Shown: in pieces, positions 11,418 to 24,244 of the stretch
Position numbering within the stretch: position 1 is the first letter of the stretch
Layout of the letters: every line of letters begins with the position of its first letter
Assembly: GCA_905183005.1 (NCBI GenBank)
Contig: CAJJDO010000116.1
Location: 38,189-102,188, forward strand
Origin: Paramecium pentaurelia
Lineage: Eukaryota > Ciliophora > Oligohymenophorea > Peniculida > Parameciidae
Reading direction: 5' to 3'
Length of the DNA: 64,000 nt
The notes under the pieces: generated by a model
Database searches by the model: none
What the model was told of the DNA's origin: nothing
The model's input: the letters and a program-made list of their open reading frames with translations, nothing else
Position numbers and translations under genes: made by a program

Positions 11418-14400
11418 AAATAAAAAGATCTTATTATGCTTAATTTAGTAACCTTCTTTGAAAAGTGATCCATGAGAAAGATCAAACACCTTATATAAAT
11501 GGGCCTTTATAAATAGTTTTATCAAATGTCAATTAGATAAATAATCAAAGTGAAAACTGATATAGAAGTACTTTAATTGGTGGAGGAGATTCATCATCTT
11601 TTGAAAAAAGGTTCACATAAATCAAAGAAAAATAGTAATTTATTTACTTCTTGAGATTTTCAAGGACCGAAAATCTATTTAAACTTTATTGCTATTTACT
11701 AAATTCTAAAGTTGAGCTTTCAATTCTTATTTATAAGGTAATAATGAAGATTATGAAAAGACACTTGTTCTAATCACTTAATACTTTAACTTGTATAATG
11801 ATCCCCTATTCCCCTATTGATGATTATTGTAAATTTAAAGGTATTAAATCCAAGATCAAATAAAATATTATATGGAATTTGAAATTAATCATAATATTAT
11901 TTTCTTAATGTATTTTTCAAATTAAAAATAATAAATCCTCCAAGGAGTAGAATTAATATAATACATTCAAAATATTTAAATAGAAATCTAAATTTTTCTT
12001 TAATTAAATGGGCAAAAAGTTGGATTTTCAAACAGCTCTTTAATTAACTTTTTAGCGGTAAATTTCATACGGACGGTTTTCGTGGGTTTAAAATTTTATA
12101 AATTTTTTTGGAATAAATTAATATAATTATAAAGTATTAAATTTTTTATGATTTCACAATTATTGGGAACCTGATTTTATAATTTAATTTCCTAAGAAAT
12201 CTCATGGCAAATGCTCTTTACATTCATCTTTTGATGAATGCAATACTTAATTATTAAAATCATAAATAATTATAAAGTTATCTCTTGTAAAAAATTAAGG
12301 CAAACTTTTCAGATCCAATATTATCCTTTATTTTTCTGCTTTAAATATTATTTGTCGACAGTTAAATTTTCATATCTTGTTACTATAACTATAATTAAAG
12401 GGTTTACCTAAGAAAATTTTTACAATTAGTTATATAGTATTTTTTCACTTTGTTTTTTCTAGGATGGAGCTTATTATTCGAAAAAGATTATTTATTCAGT
12501 TGGTGCTCCTCTAAAATATCGCTTAGAATGATGAATTCGAAATTTTTACAGTATTAACACTGTTACTAATGTTAAAGGTTTTTATGCTGATCAATCAATA
12601 ATAATGATAATACTCTACGCTTATTGTGTTTTTCAGTAGGATATCAATTATGTCATTATGTCAAGAGATCTTTCTTTTAGTTCTGGGGTGGTTTGGTAAA
12701 AAAATTTAAATATTGATTTTCCAATTCAAATTGATATATGTATCTATTAAATTGAATATAGTAAACTTAAAATCGATTAGTTTAATATTTGCAAATAATG
12801 CTCATTCTACACTAAAAACACAATTTTGAACTTAAAAAATAGAAAGATAATTCGATTTCTTACAATTTAAAACTGAAATCCTTATTCAAAATAACTATTA
12901 AATTAATATGTTTATTTCATATTCTTTAACCAATTCCCAATTTTAAACCATTACTATTTTCATCTTATGAACCACACCAATAAAAAGATTTGTAAAGAAA
13001 ATTCATACATTTTTTTCTATTCTCTTTCATTTTCTATTAAAAAAATATCCCATATCCTCTCATTCTGAACTTACTCTTTATAAAATCCATAACAACTAAG
13101 CCTTTAAATTAGTTTCCATTCAAATAAGCTATTGGTCTAAAATTATTTTACAATAATCAAATCTCAATTACAATTAAATAATTATGAAAAGAATTTGTAA
13201 ACCTCCTATGATAGAGATTGTATTCTGTATAAGGGTTGATAACTTTTTTTAAATTAACATAGATAATAATTAATTATATTGATATTTTACAGTTTTCTAA
13301 TTTACATAGATGAAAAAATTATTAAAATAAAAAATTAAACATATCAGTTAAAAAGTTGATTTTTATGCGATCTGAAATTAGATTCATACAAATTTTTATA
13401 ATAAAATTTTGGTTGGTAAGAGGGTGTGAAATAGTTGTACAGTTTAAATTGGTCTGTATGCATTCAATCAAAAGGTTTATTATGAGTATGATGGAATTCA
13501 AAATCCATAAATTCAAACATATATTTAAAATAAATTAAGTAAATTCTAACCTTCAAGGATATATCTTTAATCTAACCTTCTCCTCTATTATACTTTAAAT
13601 AATCATCGAAAAATGTTAAAGTTTAATTGTTTAATAAAATTATTCTATTACTCAATTTTCTTATCATTATATCCCTTTCCAATTTTATCTTCTATTATAT
13701 TTCTTAAATTAATTTTGTTCTAATATATCCTTAATTCACTAATTGAAATTTAAGATAATATTATCTCAGTTAATAAAGTTTTATATTCCTATTATCCAAA
13801 TTCTCTTCTCTATTATCTTTTTATTTCATATCCTATCAACACTTCCAATTTTATGTTTAACTTTTCATTGACTTAAAAATCTAAGTATCGAAAATTTACA
13901 GTATAAATTAAAATGAGAAATTTTATCTAAATTAAAAATTGAAGAGATCAGTAAATTAATCTAGACAAAAAAGGAACAAAGAAAAAGAACTTCGATGATT
14001 TTAAAGTTAGCCTTAATAATATAAAGAATTCAGGTTAAAAATTTTTTGACTCTAGAATTATCATATCACCTAATTATCCAACTGGAATGCACAAATTTAG
14101 ATATAGTTGTGCCCCTGAACTGCCAAAGACATTTAATCTCTCCTTTATTTTGATAAATATAATTTTTCATTGGATTTATAATCGAGATATAATTAGATAG
14201 ATACGATATCATTTTTTGAGAAATATAATTGAAAAATGCAATTAATTAAGATAGGATGTTAAATGAAAAAAATTATTAGTTTACCTTTTTATAACAATTG
14301 ATATTAGGATTTCATAAATACATTTTTAAGAAAATCCAAAATTATAGAAAATATATAAGGTTTATATTTTTACGTCATCTAAATACTCTAATCCTATGTT

Positions 14401-14648
14401 TCTATTTTCAATAATTTAGGAATATTCCATACATTATAATATCACAATAATAATTATTTGATGTTAAAAATAATGAAAGATCAAAATTTGATTTTTTCAC
14501 TAAATTTGAGAAGTTTTGCAAATAATTAAGTAGAAAAAATTGTAATTAAATATTAAAAATGTTTAATTATTATAATTAGATAAATTAAATTACTAAATTC
14601 AATTATAATAATTCTATTTTTATATTCATTTTTAATATCTCTATTAGC
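11418..14648. other. Long region without a supported gene
   Basis: Mostly AT-rich sequence. A short plus-strand piece at about 12462-12700 (YYSKKIIYSVGAPLKYRLE, later INYVIMSRDLSFSSG) looks faintly coding and may be a relic of a cadherin-like domain, but it is too short and broken to call. A perfect 7-bp inverted repeat with a 4-nt loop (ATTCATC/GATGAAT) lies near 12222-12240. Confidence 0.4.
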
Positions 14649-15530
14649 TCAAATTAAATTGGTTAATCTTTTTAAGCATGTCATGTTTTTATTCCAAAGC
14701 ATTAAGTATTAGCCATCTTCACTTAAAGCTCCTGAAATACTATCTATTTTTCCATTTTTAATAAAGATATCCTCTTGGTCAAAAATAATTAATTTTATTA
14801 AAATTAAATTACCATCTTTCTCAAATTTTAAGACACGAACTTCATTTTATTTTATCAAAAATGTTTTATTATTGTTGTTGAAGATAAATGAGTTTTAAAA
14901 AATTGATTATTTGAAATAGTTTTCTTGATGAATTCGAGTTTTCTAAAACTAATTTAATTTTTTATTATATAAGTAAATTTCAAGACTATTATTAGAGTTT
15001 AAATAAAAAATTTAGTCATCAATAAAACCTAATATTTATCCCATTTAAATAACTTCGATCCATTATTATTATTTCCAAAATGGCTTCATTTTTGATGAAT
15101 TTTTTATATAAACAATTAATTAGTTATCAATAGATCCACTAACTAAGTGAGAAAACCAATTTATCTTCTGTTTTATTGATTTTTTATTATTTTACAAAAA
15201 GTGCAGGATTATCAAAATCTAATTCTTCTACACATTTCCAACTTGAATTTTTTTTCTAAAAAATGCTTATGCTATGAAATTTACTAGCAAATAATAAATT
15301 TTCATCTTTGCTTAATAGTATATCAGCCCATGTATAAAGCTAATGATCATATTTTGATAAGATTTTGAAATTATTAATGCAATTTATTGAAATATTGATA
15401 ATGAGATTTTAAGGTAAGAGAATCACTTCCTTTGATAATTTAAAATAGCCCAATTATTCTTTAGAAGAATCGTCATAAATTCTTTTACGTGCTATAATTT
15501 TCAATATTAAACCTTTAAGATAAAATATAT
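14649..15530 (-). pseudogene. C-terminal part of a WD40-family protein
   Basis: From about 15125 down to the TGA at 14649-14651 the minus strand has an open frame of about 160 residues starting VSGSIDNQLIVYIK and ending SGALSEDGQYLMLWNKN...LTNLI. The LSEDGQYLxxW motif and the Asn/Gln-rich lead match the non-canonical last blades of a Paramecium WD40 family. Upstream, pieces such as SSWKCVEELDFDNPALFVK and DILLSKDENLLFASKF belong to the same protein but lie in a shifted frame (single-base shift near 15130). The N-terminal WD40 blades are missing. The sequence runs into a duplicated contig end at 15547, so part of the loss could be an assembly effect. Confidence 0.55.
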
Positions 15531-15546
15531 TTAAATAATCGTTTGA

Positions 15547-16173
15547 ATATATAGATATATTTGATTGTAATTTTATGATATAAATTAAGAGAGAGTAATA
15601 CATGGTAAAATTTTTAATTTTTTTAATTTTATTCCAACTTGATGGAGATTAAATAAAAAAAATTTTAGTTTTATTCTTTTTTTGTTTGGTTAATTTAAAA
15701 ATACTTAATTTGTATTAGTTTAAATAAAAATTTAAGTTTATAAATTTTGAAAATGATTTAAAAATCATCTAACCACTACTTCAACCATTTTTTAATCTTC
15801 TTATCATAAAGAGAAAAGAAAATTAATATAATAATTAAAAGAATTTTAATAAATTATTTGCTCAAATATTCAAAAATTTTCAATAACCTTTTTATTATTA
15901 ATATTCGTTTGTACATTGCATTAATTTATAATTATCATTTTTTAATTTTTTTTTTACTGACTAGGTGATGTAAGGAGTATTTTGCAAGAGTGTAAAACAA
16001 TTCCTGATTATTTGCCATTCTCAATTATAATCGAAAAAAGCCAATTAAGTAAAGAAATAATCATTTGTTAAAGTTTACATTGATAGAATTTCTTATTGCC
16101 ATTTAATTTAGAATTTCTTTTATATTTAGTCTTTCATTCTGATTATAGGCATACCTCACTAATTAATGGCAAC
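15547..16173. repeat. Exact 627-bp direct duplication, left copy
   Basis: Identical to 16318-16944 at an offset of 771. It ends directly against the N at 16174, so it is most simply an unmerged contig end. I see no gene within it. Confidence 0.9.
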
Positions 16174-16174
16174 N
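16174..16174. other. Assembly gap (single N)
   Basis: Single undetermined base between a 627-bp repeat copy and a 143-bp unique piece followed by the second copy. It marks a scaffold join of unknown true length. Confidence 0.95.
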
Positions 16175-16317
16175 TAAATTAGATAACATCCATCTCAATC
16201 TACATTGAAGTTATTTTTCTGAAAGTTATTATTTTATATTTAGTTTTATTTATAATTATTCAATTTAATTTTAGGTAATAAATTTTATAGTTAGCAGTAT
16301 GGAATTTTAATATAATT

Positions 16318-16944
16318 ATATATAGATATATTTGATTGTAATTTTATGATATAAATTAAGAGAGAGTAATACATGGTAAAATTTTTAATTTTTTTAATTT
16401 TATTCCAACTTGATGGAGATTAAATAAAAAAAATTTTAGTTTTATTCTTTTTTTGTTTGGTTAATTTAAAAATACTTAATTTGTATTAGTTTAAATAAAA
16501 ATTTAAGTTTATAAATTTTGAAAATGATTTAAAAATCATCTAACCACTACTTCAACCATTTTTTAATCTTCTTATCATAAAGAGAAAAGAAAATTAATAT
16601 AATAATTAAAAGAATTTTAATAAATTATTTGCTCAAATATTCAAAAATTTTCAATAACCTTTTTATTATTAATATTCGTTTGTACATTGCATTAATTTAT
16701 AATTATCATTTTTTAATTTTTTTTTTACTGACTAGGTGATGTAAGGAGTATTTTGCAAGAGTGTAAAACAATTCCTGATTATTTGCCATTCTCAATTATA
16801 ATCGAAAAAAGCCAATTAAGTAAAGAAATAATCATTTGTTAAAGTTTACATTGATAGAATTTCTTATTGCCATTTAATTTAGAATTTCTTTTATATTTAG
16901 TCTTTCATTCTGATTATAGGCATACCTCACTAATTAATGGCAAC
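16318..16944. repeat. Exact 627-bp direct duplication, right copy
   Basis: Second copy of 15547-16173. It is preceded by 143 nt (16175-16317) not present in the left copy and continues past the repeat into new sequence at 16945. Confidence 0.9.
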
Positions 16945-17099
16945 TATATTTCCTTAATTTTAATTAATTTCATCCGATATTTAATAAACACTATTATCTT
17001 GGATTGGTCTGCGAATACATTCTATGCCTAATTTATGATATATTACTTGTATATTTTTTCATTTACTTAATTAAATATATGATGATTGTTCACTTTCCT

Positions 17100-17905
17100 C
17101 TTACAATGTCAAAGCTTCCTTAAAACAAAAGTCAAATGAAATTGAAAATGATTTCGTTTCAGGAAAAAATAATCAAAATCCTTCAAAAAATGCCATTTTG
17201 AATCTATTAAAGAAGGAATAAATATTGGAGAGATGAATTTAATCCAATAAGGATCAATTGCCTAAGAGAGCTTAATCAAATTGAAACAAATGACTTACAA
17301 GGGTTTATCCTAAAAAAATAGGCAAAAACTAGAGATGATATCAGAGTATTTATCAGAACAATCATACAACTAGTATAATCAATGATTCCTGGAAACAAAA
17401 CACTCTAGAGACAAATAATCACCTATGTATAACTAGGTTAGTTCCACTGAATAAATTATCTCTAAAGTAACAAACAGACCACTCTTCAAATGTTTGGAAT
17501 TGAGATTTATTGGTAAAATGCAACAATTATAACTTATACGCTTTCAAAAAAGTACGTAAGCTATCTGAAAAAAATTAAATGATATATAGGATAATCAAGA
17601 ATGACTCCTGGGAAGTAGTTATGTTCACTTGCTTTACCAATGACTAAACATGGATATTCCCTGTAGAATAACAATATGAGGTAGATCTATTTAGCATATA
17701 TTTTTGAAAATATATGTTCTCCTTAAACAATCAAAAAAGAGATCACAAATAAAACTGGAGTAAAGGAATTGTTATTTGCCCCCTTCTATCAAGTCGTCCT
17801 AGGATGGGAAAATGCCCTTCGCCATTTTTGCAAGGATTAAGCGAGTGTCTACCTCATTAATCTTTAAGGACCGAACAGTCAAAAAGAAATAACACCGTAT
17901 TATTA
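17100..17905 (+). pseudogene. Unrecognised decayed gene with richer base composition
   Basis: Three plus-strand frames in succession carry protein-like sequence. The first has GSIAQESLIKLKQMTYKGLS and KVTNRPLFKCLELRF (with one TGA). The second has KKVRKLSEKNQMIYRI and NDSWEVVMFTCFTNDQTW. The third has GVKELLFAPFYQVVLGWENA and ASVYLINLQGPNSQKEI. Base composition is clearly less AT-rich than its surroundings, and Gln uses TAA, TAG and CAA. At least two frameshifts and three TGAs are present, and no intron explains them. I cannot name the family. A relic of a gene or of a mobile element's protein would both fit. Confidence 0.45.
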
Positions 17906-17925
17906 TTATTCAAATAATAATAATA
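17898..17925. repeat. Perfect 13-bp inverted repeat, 2-nt loop
   Basis: TATTATTATTATT and its exact complement flank a CA spacer. Built of AT trinucleotides, so it may be a chance microsatellite hairpin. It lies just after the decayed gene and before the antigen 3' flank. Confidence 0.6.
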
Positions 17926-20900
17926 ATATGAATGATATTTAAAAATACATAATATAAATTAATTAACTTAAAAAGGTTTGGCTTATTTTTAAGTATTTCG
18001 AAATTAATATTTGAATAGTTTAAAAATATATCATACAGACTCAAAGTAAAGAATTTATACTATCAATTTTCGGAATAAATATATATTGTTTATGATATTT
18101 ATTCTTTAATATCAAAAATTCCTTAATGATGCTTATAATAATCTATAATCATTGTCTATCAGAGAATTATTTCTTCAAATAAACCTTTAAGATATGAAAA
18201 TAATTTGTAATATTAATATTTTTCCCTATATATTATATGAAAATCAAAATCATGCCATTAATCCCAAAATACCTAATGAAACAACTGATAAGATGTAAGA
18301 ACTATCGGTAGTGGATCCATTATCTGTTTAATTGTTTGTATTATTTGAATTGTTTGGATTGACAGATCCTGAAAGGCAACTTTCACATTTATTAGTAGAT
18401 GCATTCCAACTATAAGTGTAAGCTGATTTAGTGTAGCAAATCTTGGAATCTGTCATGGTTCCTGGATCAGCAGCTGCACATTTTCCACTTTAAAGAACAC
18501 AAACAGTGGATGAAGCTCCATCAAAGCTTGGAATTGGTTGACAATCAGTTCCTGTGGCAAAGGTATCACATGTATGATTAACACAGGATGTTCCTGTTGA
18601 GTTTTCATTCCATTTACATGATGGATTAGTTGTGCATGCCAATTTATCTTTGTTAGCATCAGCGCATGCTGAGAATGTCTTGCAAGTTCCGTTAACTTTA
18701 TCAGTTCCAGTAGGAGTGAAAGCACAAAAAATTTATTTACTATTTTCTAAACCACCTCCATTACAAGCAGTAATAGTTTTATAAGTTGAACAAGTAGACT
18801 TGGCAATACAACTTACTCCATTTGATACACATTACTTTCCAGAAATAACTCCCATGCAGTTAGCATTTGAAGTTCCACCAGAAATATCTTCACATTATTT
18901 TAATCTGCAGATTTTGTTTCCTGTAGTAGCTCCAACTGGTAATGCAAATGTACATTCTCCATCAGTTCCATTGAAGCATCCAGCTTCAACATAACTTGAG
19001 CATGTTGATAAGGGTATGCATTTGGTTCCATCAGTTGTGCATGATCCTCCTGTGACAGAAATAAGCTTACATTAGTCATTTGTACCCTTTTATTCATCAC
19101 CGCATTCCCTCAATTTGCAAATATTAGCTGTAGCATTCCAAAAGCATATACCATCAGTTCCATTGTTATTACATGCTGTTTATGTTTTGTAACTATTACA
19201 AGTTGCTTTAGCTATACATGCTGTTCCATCAGTAATACATGTTGGACCATAAGAGAGACATTCATCATTTGTAGCTGCCACAGCATCTGTACATTATCCA
19301 AACTTCTAACATTTTCCTGTAGGTAACCATCCACAAGCTCCATCAGTTCCCACAACACATGAAGCCTTTAATGATGTGCTGGCACAAGATGTAATTGGAA
19401 TGCATGTATCTCCATTGGTTGTACATAATGGTGAAAATGCTTAGCATTCAGTATGAGTCTTTTTTACAGCATCTTCACATCTGTCATAATCATAACATTA
19501 TCCATTAACCCAAAGACATGGTCCAGAGTTGGATTTAATACAGAATTATTTATTGGAAAATTCAGTACATGAGGCTCCAGCCACACAACCAGATCCATTA
19601 GTTTTACACCCTGATAGGAAAGTATTACATTCGTCATCAGTTAAACCATTCTTATCACTGCAAATTCTATTTCTGCACTTATTTGTTGTGACATCCCAAC
19701 CACATCTTCCAACTCCATCTTTAGTTGTTGAGGCAGCTATACAAACAGATTGAGTCTTGTATGATGTGCATGTTGAAATAGTTATACAACCAGCTCCATT
19801 TGTAGTACAATTGTCAGCAAAGCTTTAACATTAAGCATGAGAAGCAATTGTTGCTGGTTGATCTTCACATACTTAAGCTCTACAAGTTGAATTAGATTCT
19901 TGCCAAGCACAGAACTTACCATTCACTTTAGAATTTGAGCATTATGAATAATTAGTGTTACTATAAGTAGAACATGCAGTAATAGCATTAGTACATTAAT
20001 TAGCCCATGTGCATTCTTCTCTTAATTTACAAGCAGCTTATGATGTCAAATTGAAACATTATTTAGTGCTTGTACATCCATAACCAGTTGTATAACAATC
20101 TTTATGATATTTCTAACAATCAGCATCAGTTGTAAGAGTATTTGGTGCTTCTGTACATATTCTCTTAGCACATGATCCTTTAAGAGTTCCAACAGTTGTA
20201 GCTTTACATGGACCATCTTTACCTAAATAAGTAGGGCAAGTCTCTTCAGTTCCATTAAATGCATTACAATTCTTTCCATAATCAATACATGATGTTCCAT
20301 CAAAAACACAGAATGGATCATCAGTAGTTTTAAATGGTGGCATACCATCATTACATTCTTTATTGTTTTTACCTGAAATATCACTGCACTTTTTTTTAGC
20401 ACAATTGGCTGTAACTAATGCAGTTGAAGTATTCCAACAATAATCTCTACCTGAAGTACCCAAGAATTTAGCACAAGTTGCTTAATCTCCCTTAAATGCA
20501 GTACATGATGAAGATGCCTCAACACATCCTGTACCTTTGGTTATGCATCCTTTCATATAAGTAGCACATTCAGCATCAGATGTAGCTGTAGTATTATCTG
20601 CACAAGTTCTTACTTTACATTTACTTGTGGCAGTATTTCCAGCATCTCCAGAACAATATTCATAAGTAGGATTTTTCTTATCATCTAATCCAGTTTATTT
20701 TTTAAATAATTCACATTATTATTTAGTTCCTCTATATGATGTGCATGGCTCTGAATTTGGTATACATCCTGTACCACGAGTGACACATCCACTTAAATAA
20801 GTATCACATTCAGAATCAGTTGTTGCAGTAAGATTGTCATAACATGTTCTAATTGTGCAGGGTGAGGGTGTAGTAGTAGCAGTTAAAATAGGTCTACATC

Positions 20901-21099
20901 TATCTTTTCCTGTTGAATCTAATAAGGTATTACAAAAATCAGCTGAACCATTGTTTGAAGTACATGCTCTACTTTATGCAACACATATAGTACCATTTGT
21001 TTTACAAGATTTAAGATAACTTTAACAATCAACATCTGTATAGAATGCCTTATCACTACAAGATCTGTCTCTACATTTTGAATTAACTGAATCCCAAGC

Positions 21100-24000
21100 A
21101 CAAAAATCTCCTGTATCATTCTATACTCCTTCACACCATATTTATTTAGCTGCATCATCATCACCTTATGGTGTATATTTTGCACAAGTGTCCTTTGTTA
21201 TGCATTTATTGGAATAATAGAGACAATTTGGAGCATTATTTATACAATCTGTTGCACTTGCATCATTATCAGTACAAATTTATGCTCTGCATCTTTTAGG
21301 AGAATCCATAATACATGGATAGCCATCAGTTGATTTAACTGCTTTACACTATGTCTCTTCTGAACCTTCTTCAGGTCCGAATTCAGGTTCAGCTCTTCCA
21401 TCATAATTTTCGCAAATATTCAACGTGACACAAATATTACCAGAAACATATGTACATTTACTTTTTCCATCTGTCAATGTTGCACAAATAGATGCTTAAT
21501 TATCGGTTACACTATATTATTCACACTGCTTTTGTGCTGCACATGTTGTTCCTGATATATAAGTACATTGAGCAGCAGATTGGACTTGATCACAATATAC
21601 CTTCTCATTTCCATTTTAAGCAGGGATCTTATCACAAGTATCATTCTTATTATAACATGTTCCTAAGAGATACACACATTAAAACATATTTGCTTATTAA
21701 TCACAATCCATTTAAGAGGTTGGATTTTTTATATCATAGCATTCAAAAATTCTACATGTGCTTTCACCAGGTGTGTAAGTGCATTTTGAATTAATAATAC
21801 TAACTTTACTTAAACAATAATTTAATTTATCAGTATCATTAGTGTTTGGCAAATTTTCATATGACTCACAAGTACCACCAGCAGCGCATTAAGTTGGAGG
21901 AGTTGGATTATATTAATCAAATGTACAAAAGTTATTTTTACTAGGTGTAGTAAAGAATTAGCAATATGTTACTTTTTATGCTGGTGACAATCCTGAATCC
22001 ATAGGTACTTTATTATTATCAGCACAATCACTAGCAGCAGATTAGATCTACATTTTTTAATAACATTTGTTATTAAAATAAAAACATCCATTTATGTAAT
22101 TATCACAATCTCCTTAACTAGTTGGTGATGGGATATCTGCACATGTTGCATCACTACAAGTTGTTCCAGAAGTAAATTTACAGAATTTGGTTCTATCTTT
22201 GTATGATTAAGCTAGACAAAATGCAGATTTGAATGCATTTGAAGTTGAATCACTAATAGAATCCCAACTGCCTGAATTAGGAATTGTTATACCACAATCA
22301 GCATTATCTGCAAGTTCACATCTAGTTTTATCAGATTTTAATCTACAATGTAGACTGTCTTCCTTAATACTTCTACAATATAGAGATTTTTAAGTATCTG
22401 TTGTGATTCCAGCTGGGAATGTTGAGGGACAATTACCAGAACCAGCTTTAGCATAACACTTACCATTAAAATATAAGCATCCAGATAAATAAAATTCACA
22501 TTATTCTTAACTTGAAGCTGAAATAATATCTGAGCAAGCAGAAATAGCATCGCATGCACTTCCTGTCTTATAAATACATTTTGTATATAATGCTTATGGT
22601 GTTCCTAATTTTGATACATCTTTAATCAACTTCAATTCCCAACATATTTCTTATTTTTTAATTGTAGTCAAAGTAGAATCTATTTTGTAATCACTACAAG
22701 TTTCTGATATAGTGAGACAAGTTGAATCTGTTACTTTTTAACATACTCCTTTAGTTGGAAAAAGAGTTGAATCGTTACAGGTTTATGTATCTGTTTAAAT
22801 ATTTAATTTTTCACAACTATCTTGTAAACTACATTTAGTTTCACCTGTTTTGAATGTACATGCAAATCCTTTGTCATTTACAAATCTTCTACATTAAGCT
22901 AATTTAAGAGCATCAGTAGTATCAGTAGAAGTATAACTATAGGCACAATCTGCTTTATTTGGTAAATAACATATGGTTCCTGCTAATTTACATGTATCAT
23001 CAGTTGAAGTGGAGATATCCTTCTGTAAATAAGTAGTGCATGATAATGAAGTATAAGTGCTTAAGAATTATTCACATGTTCTAGCTGAACATTTAGTTGC
23101 TCCTAATGTATAACCACATAATAACCCAACGTTATCTTTGATACTTGTACAATAATCAAACTTTTATTAATCAGAAGTTGCAGTATCAGGTAGACTATAA
23201 CTACTACAAGCTGTTGCATCAATGCATACAGATCCAGCCTTAAAGAATCTACAAGTAGATTTATGATCAAGACAATCTTAAGCTGATTAAGGACTTGTTT
23301 TATCTGAGCATAATCTATCTTAGCAAGCATCATATTTTGTGCATGCAACTTTGGTCCAAACAGAAGAAACTAATAAACCACCACTAAAATTAGAACAAGT
23401 AGTAACAGTTCCTGATTATTAAGAACATGATCTTGATTATCTACTAATACAACCTCCATCAGATTTAGCTATGCATCCTGTCATGAAAGTCTCACAATCT
23501 TCATCTTTTGTTGCAGTTGTATTATCTGTACAAGCTCTAACAGTACATGTAGCTGATGTAGATGTTCCAAAACAATATTTAGAACTATTACTTCCAACAA
23601 TAGCAGATTCACAAAATGCTAAAACACCTGTATAACTTGCACAAGTTGTGTCATTAGCTTTTGGATCAACACATCCTCCATTTCCATTATAGACACATCC
23701 GTCTAAAAATGAACCACATGTACCATCATTTTAGTTTTCTGCTAATTTGCAGGTTTTGATTTTACAAAAATCATTTTCAGTGGCTGTTGAACTGTTGTAA
23801 CATTAATTAGTTGTAAAGTTATCAATAGATCCAGTCTTATAAGCAAATATCTTATTACATGTTTCTTAAGTTCCTTTCATTGATGTACATGGAGTAGTAT
23901 AATCAACACAACCTTTTCCATTACTAATACATCCAGGTAAGAATGAAGCACATGTAGCATTATCAGTTGCTTCTGTATTATCTGAACATTTTCTTTATAC

Positions 24001-24240
24001 ACAAGGAGTAGTATCAGTAGCTGTTGATGAATTAGTACAATAACCTGGATAACTTAAACAAGTGGATTATGTTCCTGAAAGTTTACTACATTCATATTTA
24101 GTTATACAAGCATCAACTCTATTACTAATGCATGTTGATAGTTCTGCTGCACAATTAGCATCAGTATTATAATAAGCTCCTGTTAAATCTGAGCAAGACA
24201 ATTCCTTACAAGCATTGTTCAACCAACCACATTTTTTGGA
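21100..24240 (-). repeat. Antigen internal tandem duplication, 3' (better kept) copy
   Basis: Shares long near-identical stretches with 24245-27125: the QCTYISGTTC, KCTYVSGNIC and ACNTYKG-type units occur in the same order. The parts I read were open. Confidence 0.75.
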
Positions 24241-24244
24241 TACA

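Noticed and set aside
13322..13538. Overlapping short ORFs on both strands
   Set aside because: Both strands are open over the same AT-rich stretch with no family signal; random open frames.
16318..16944. 627-bp exact repeat as a transposon copy
   Set aside because: No terminal repeats or coding capacity, 100% identity, and an adjacent N; contig overlap explains it better.
18800..18994. Plus-strand ORF within the antigen region
   Set aside because: Shadow of the minus-strand cysteine-rich reading frame.
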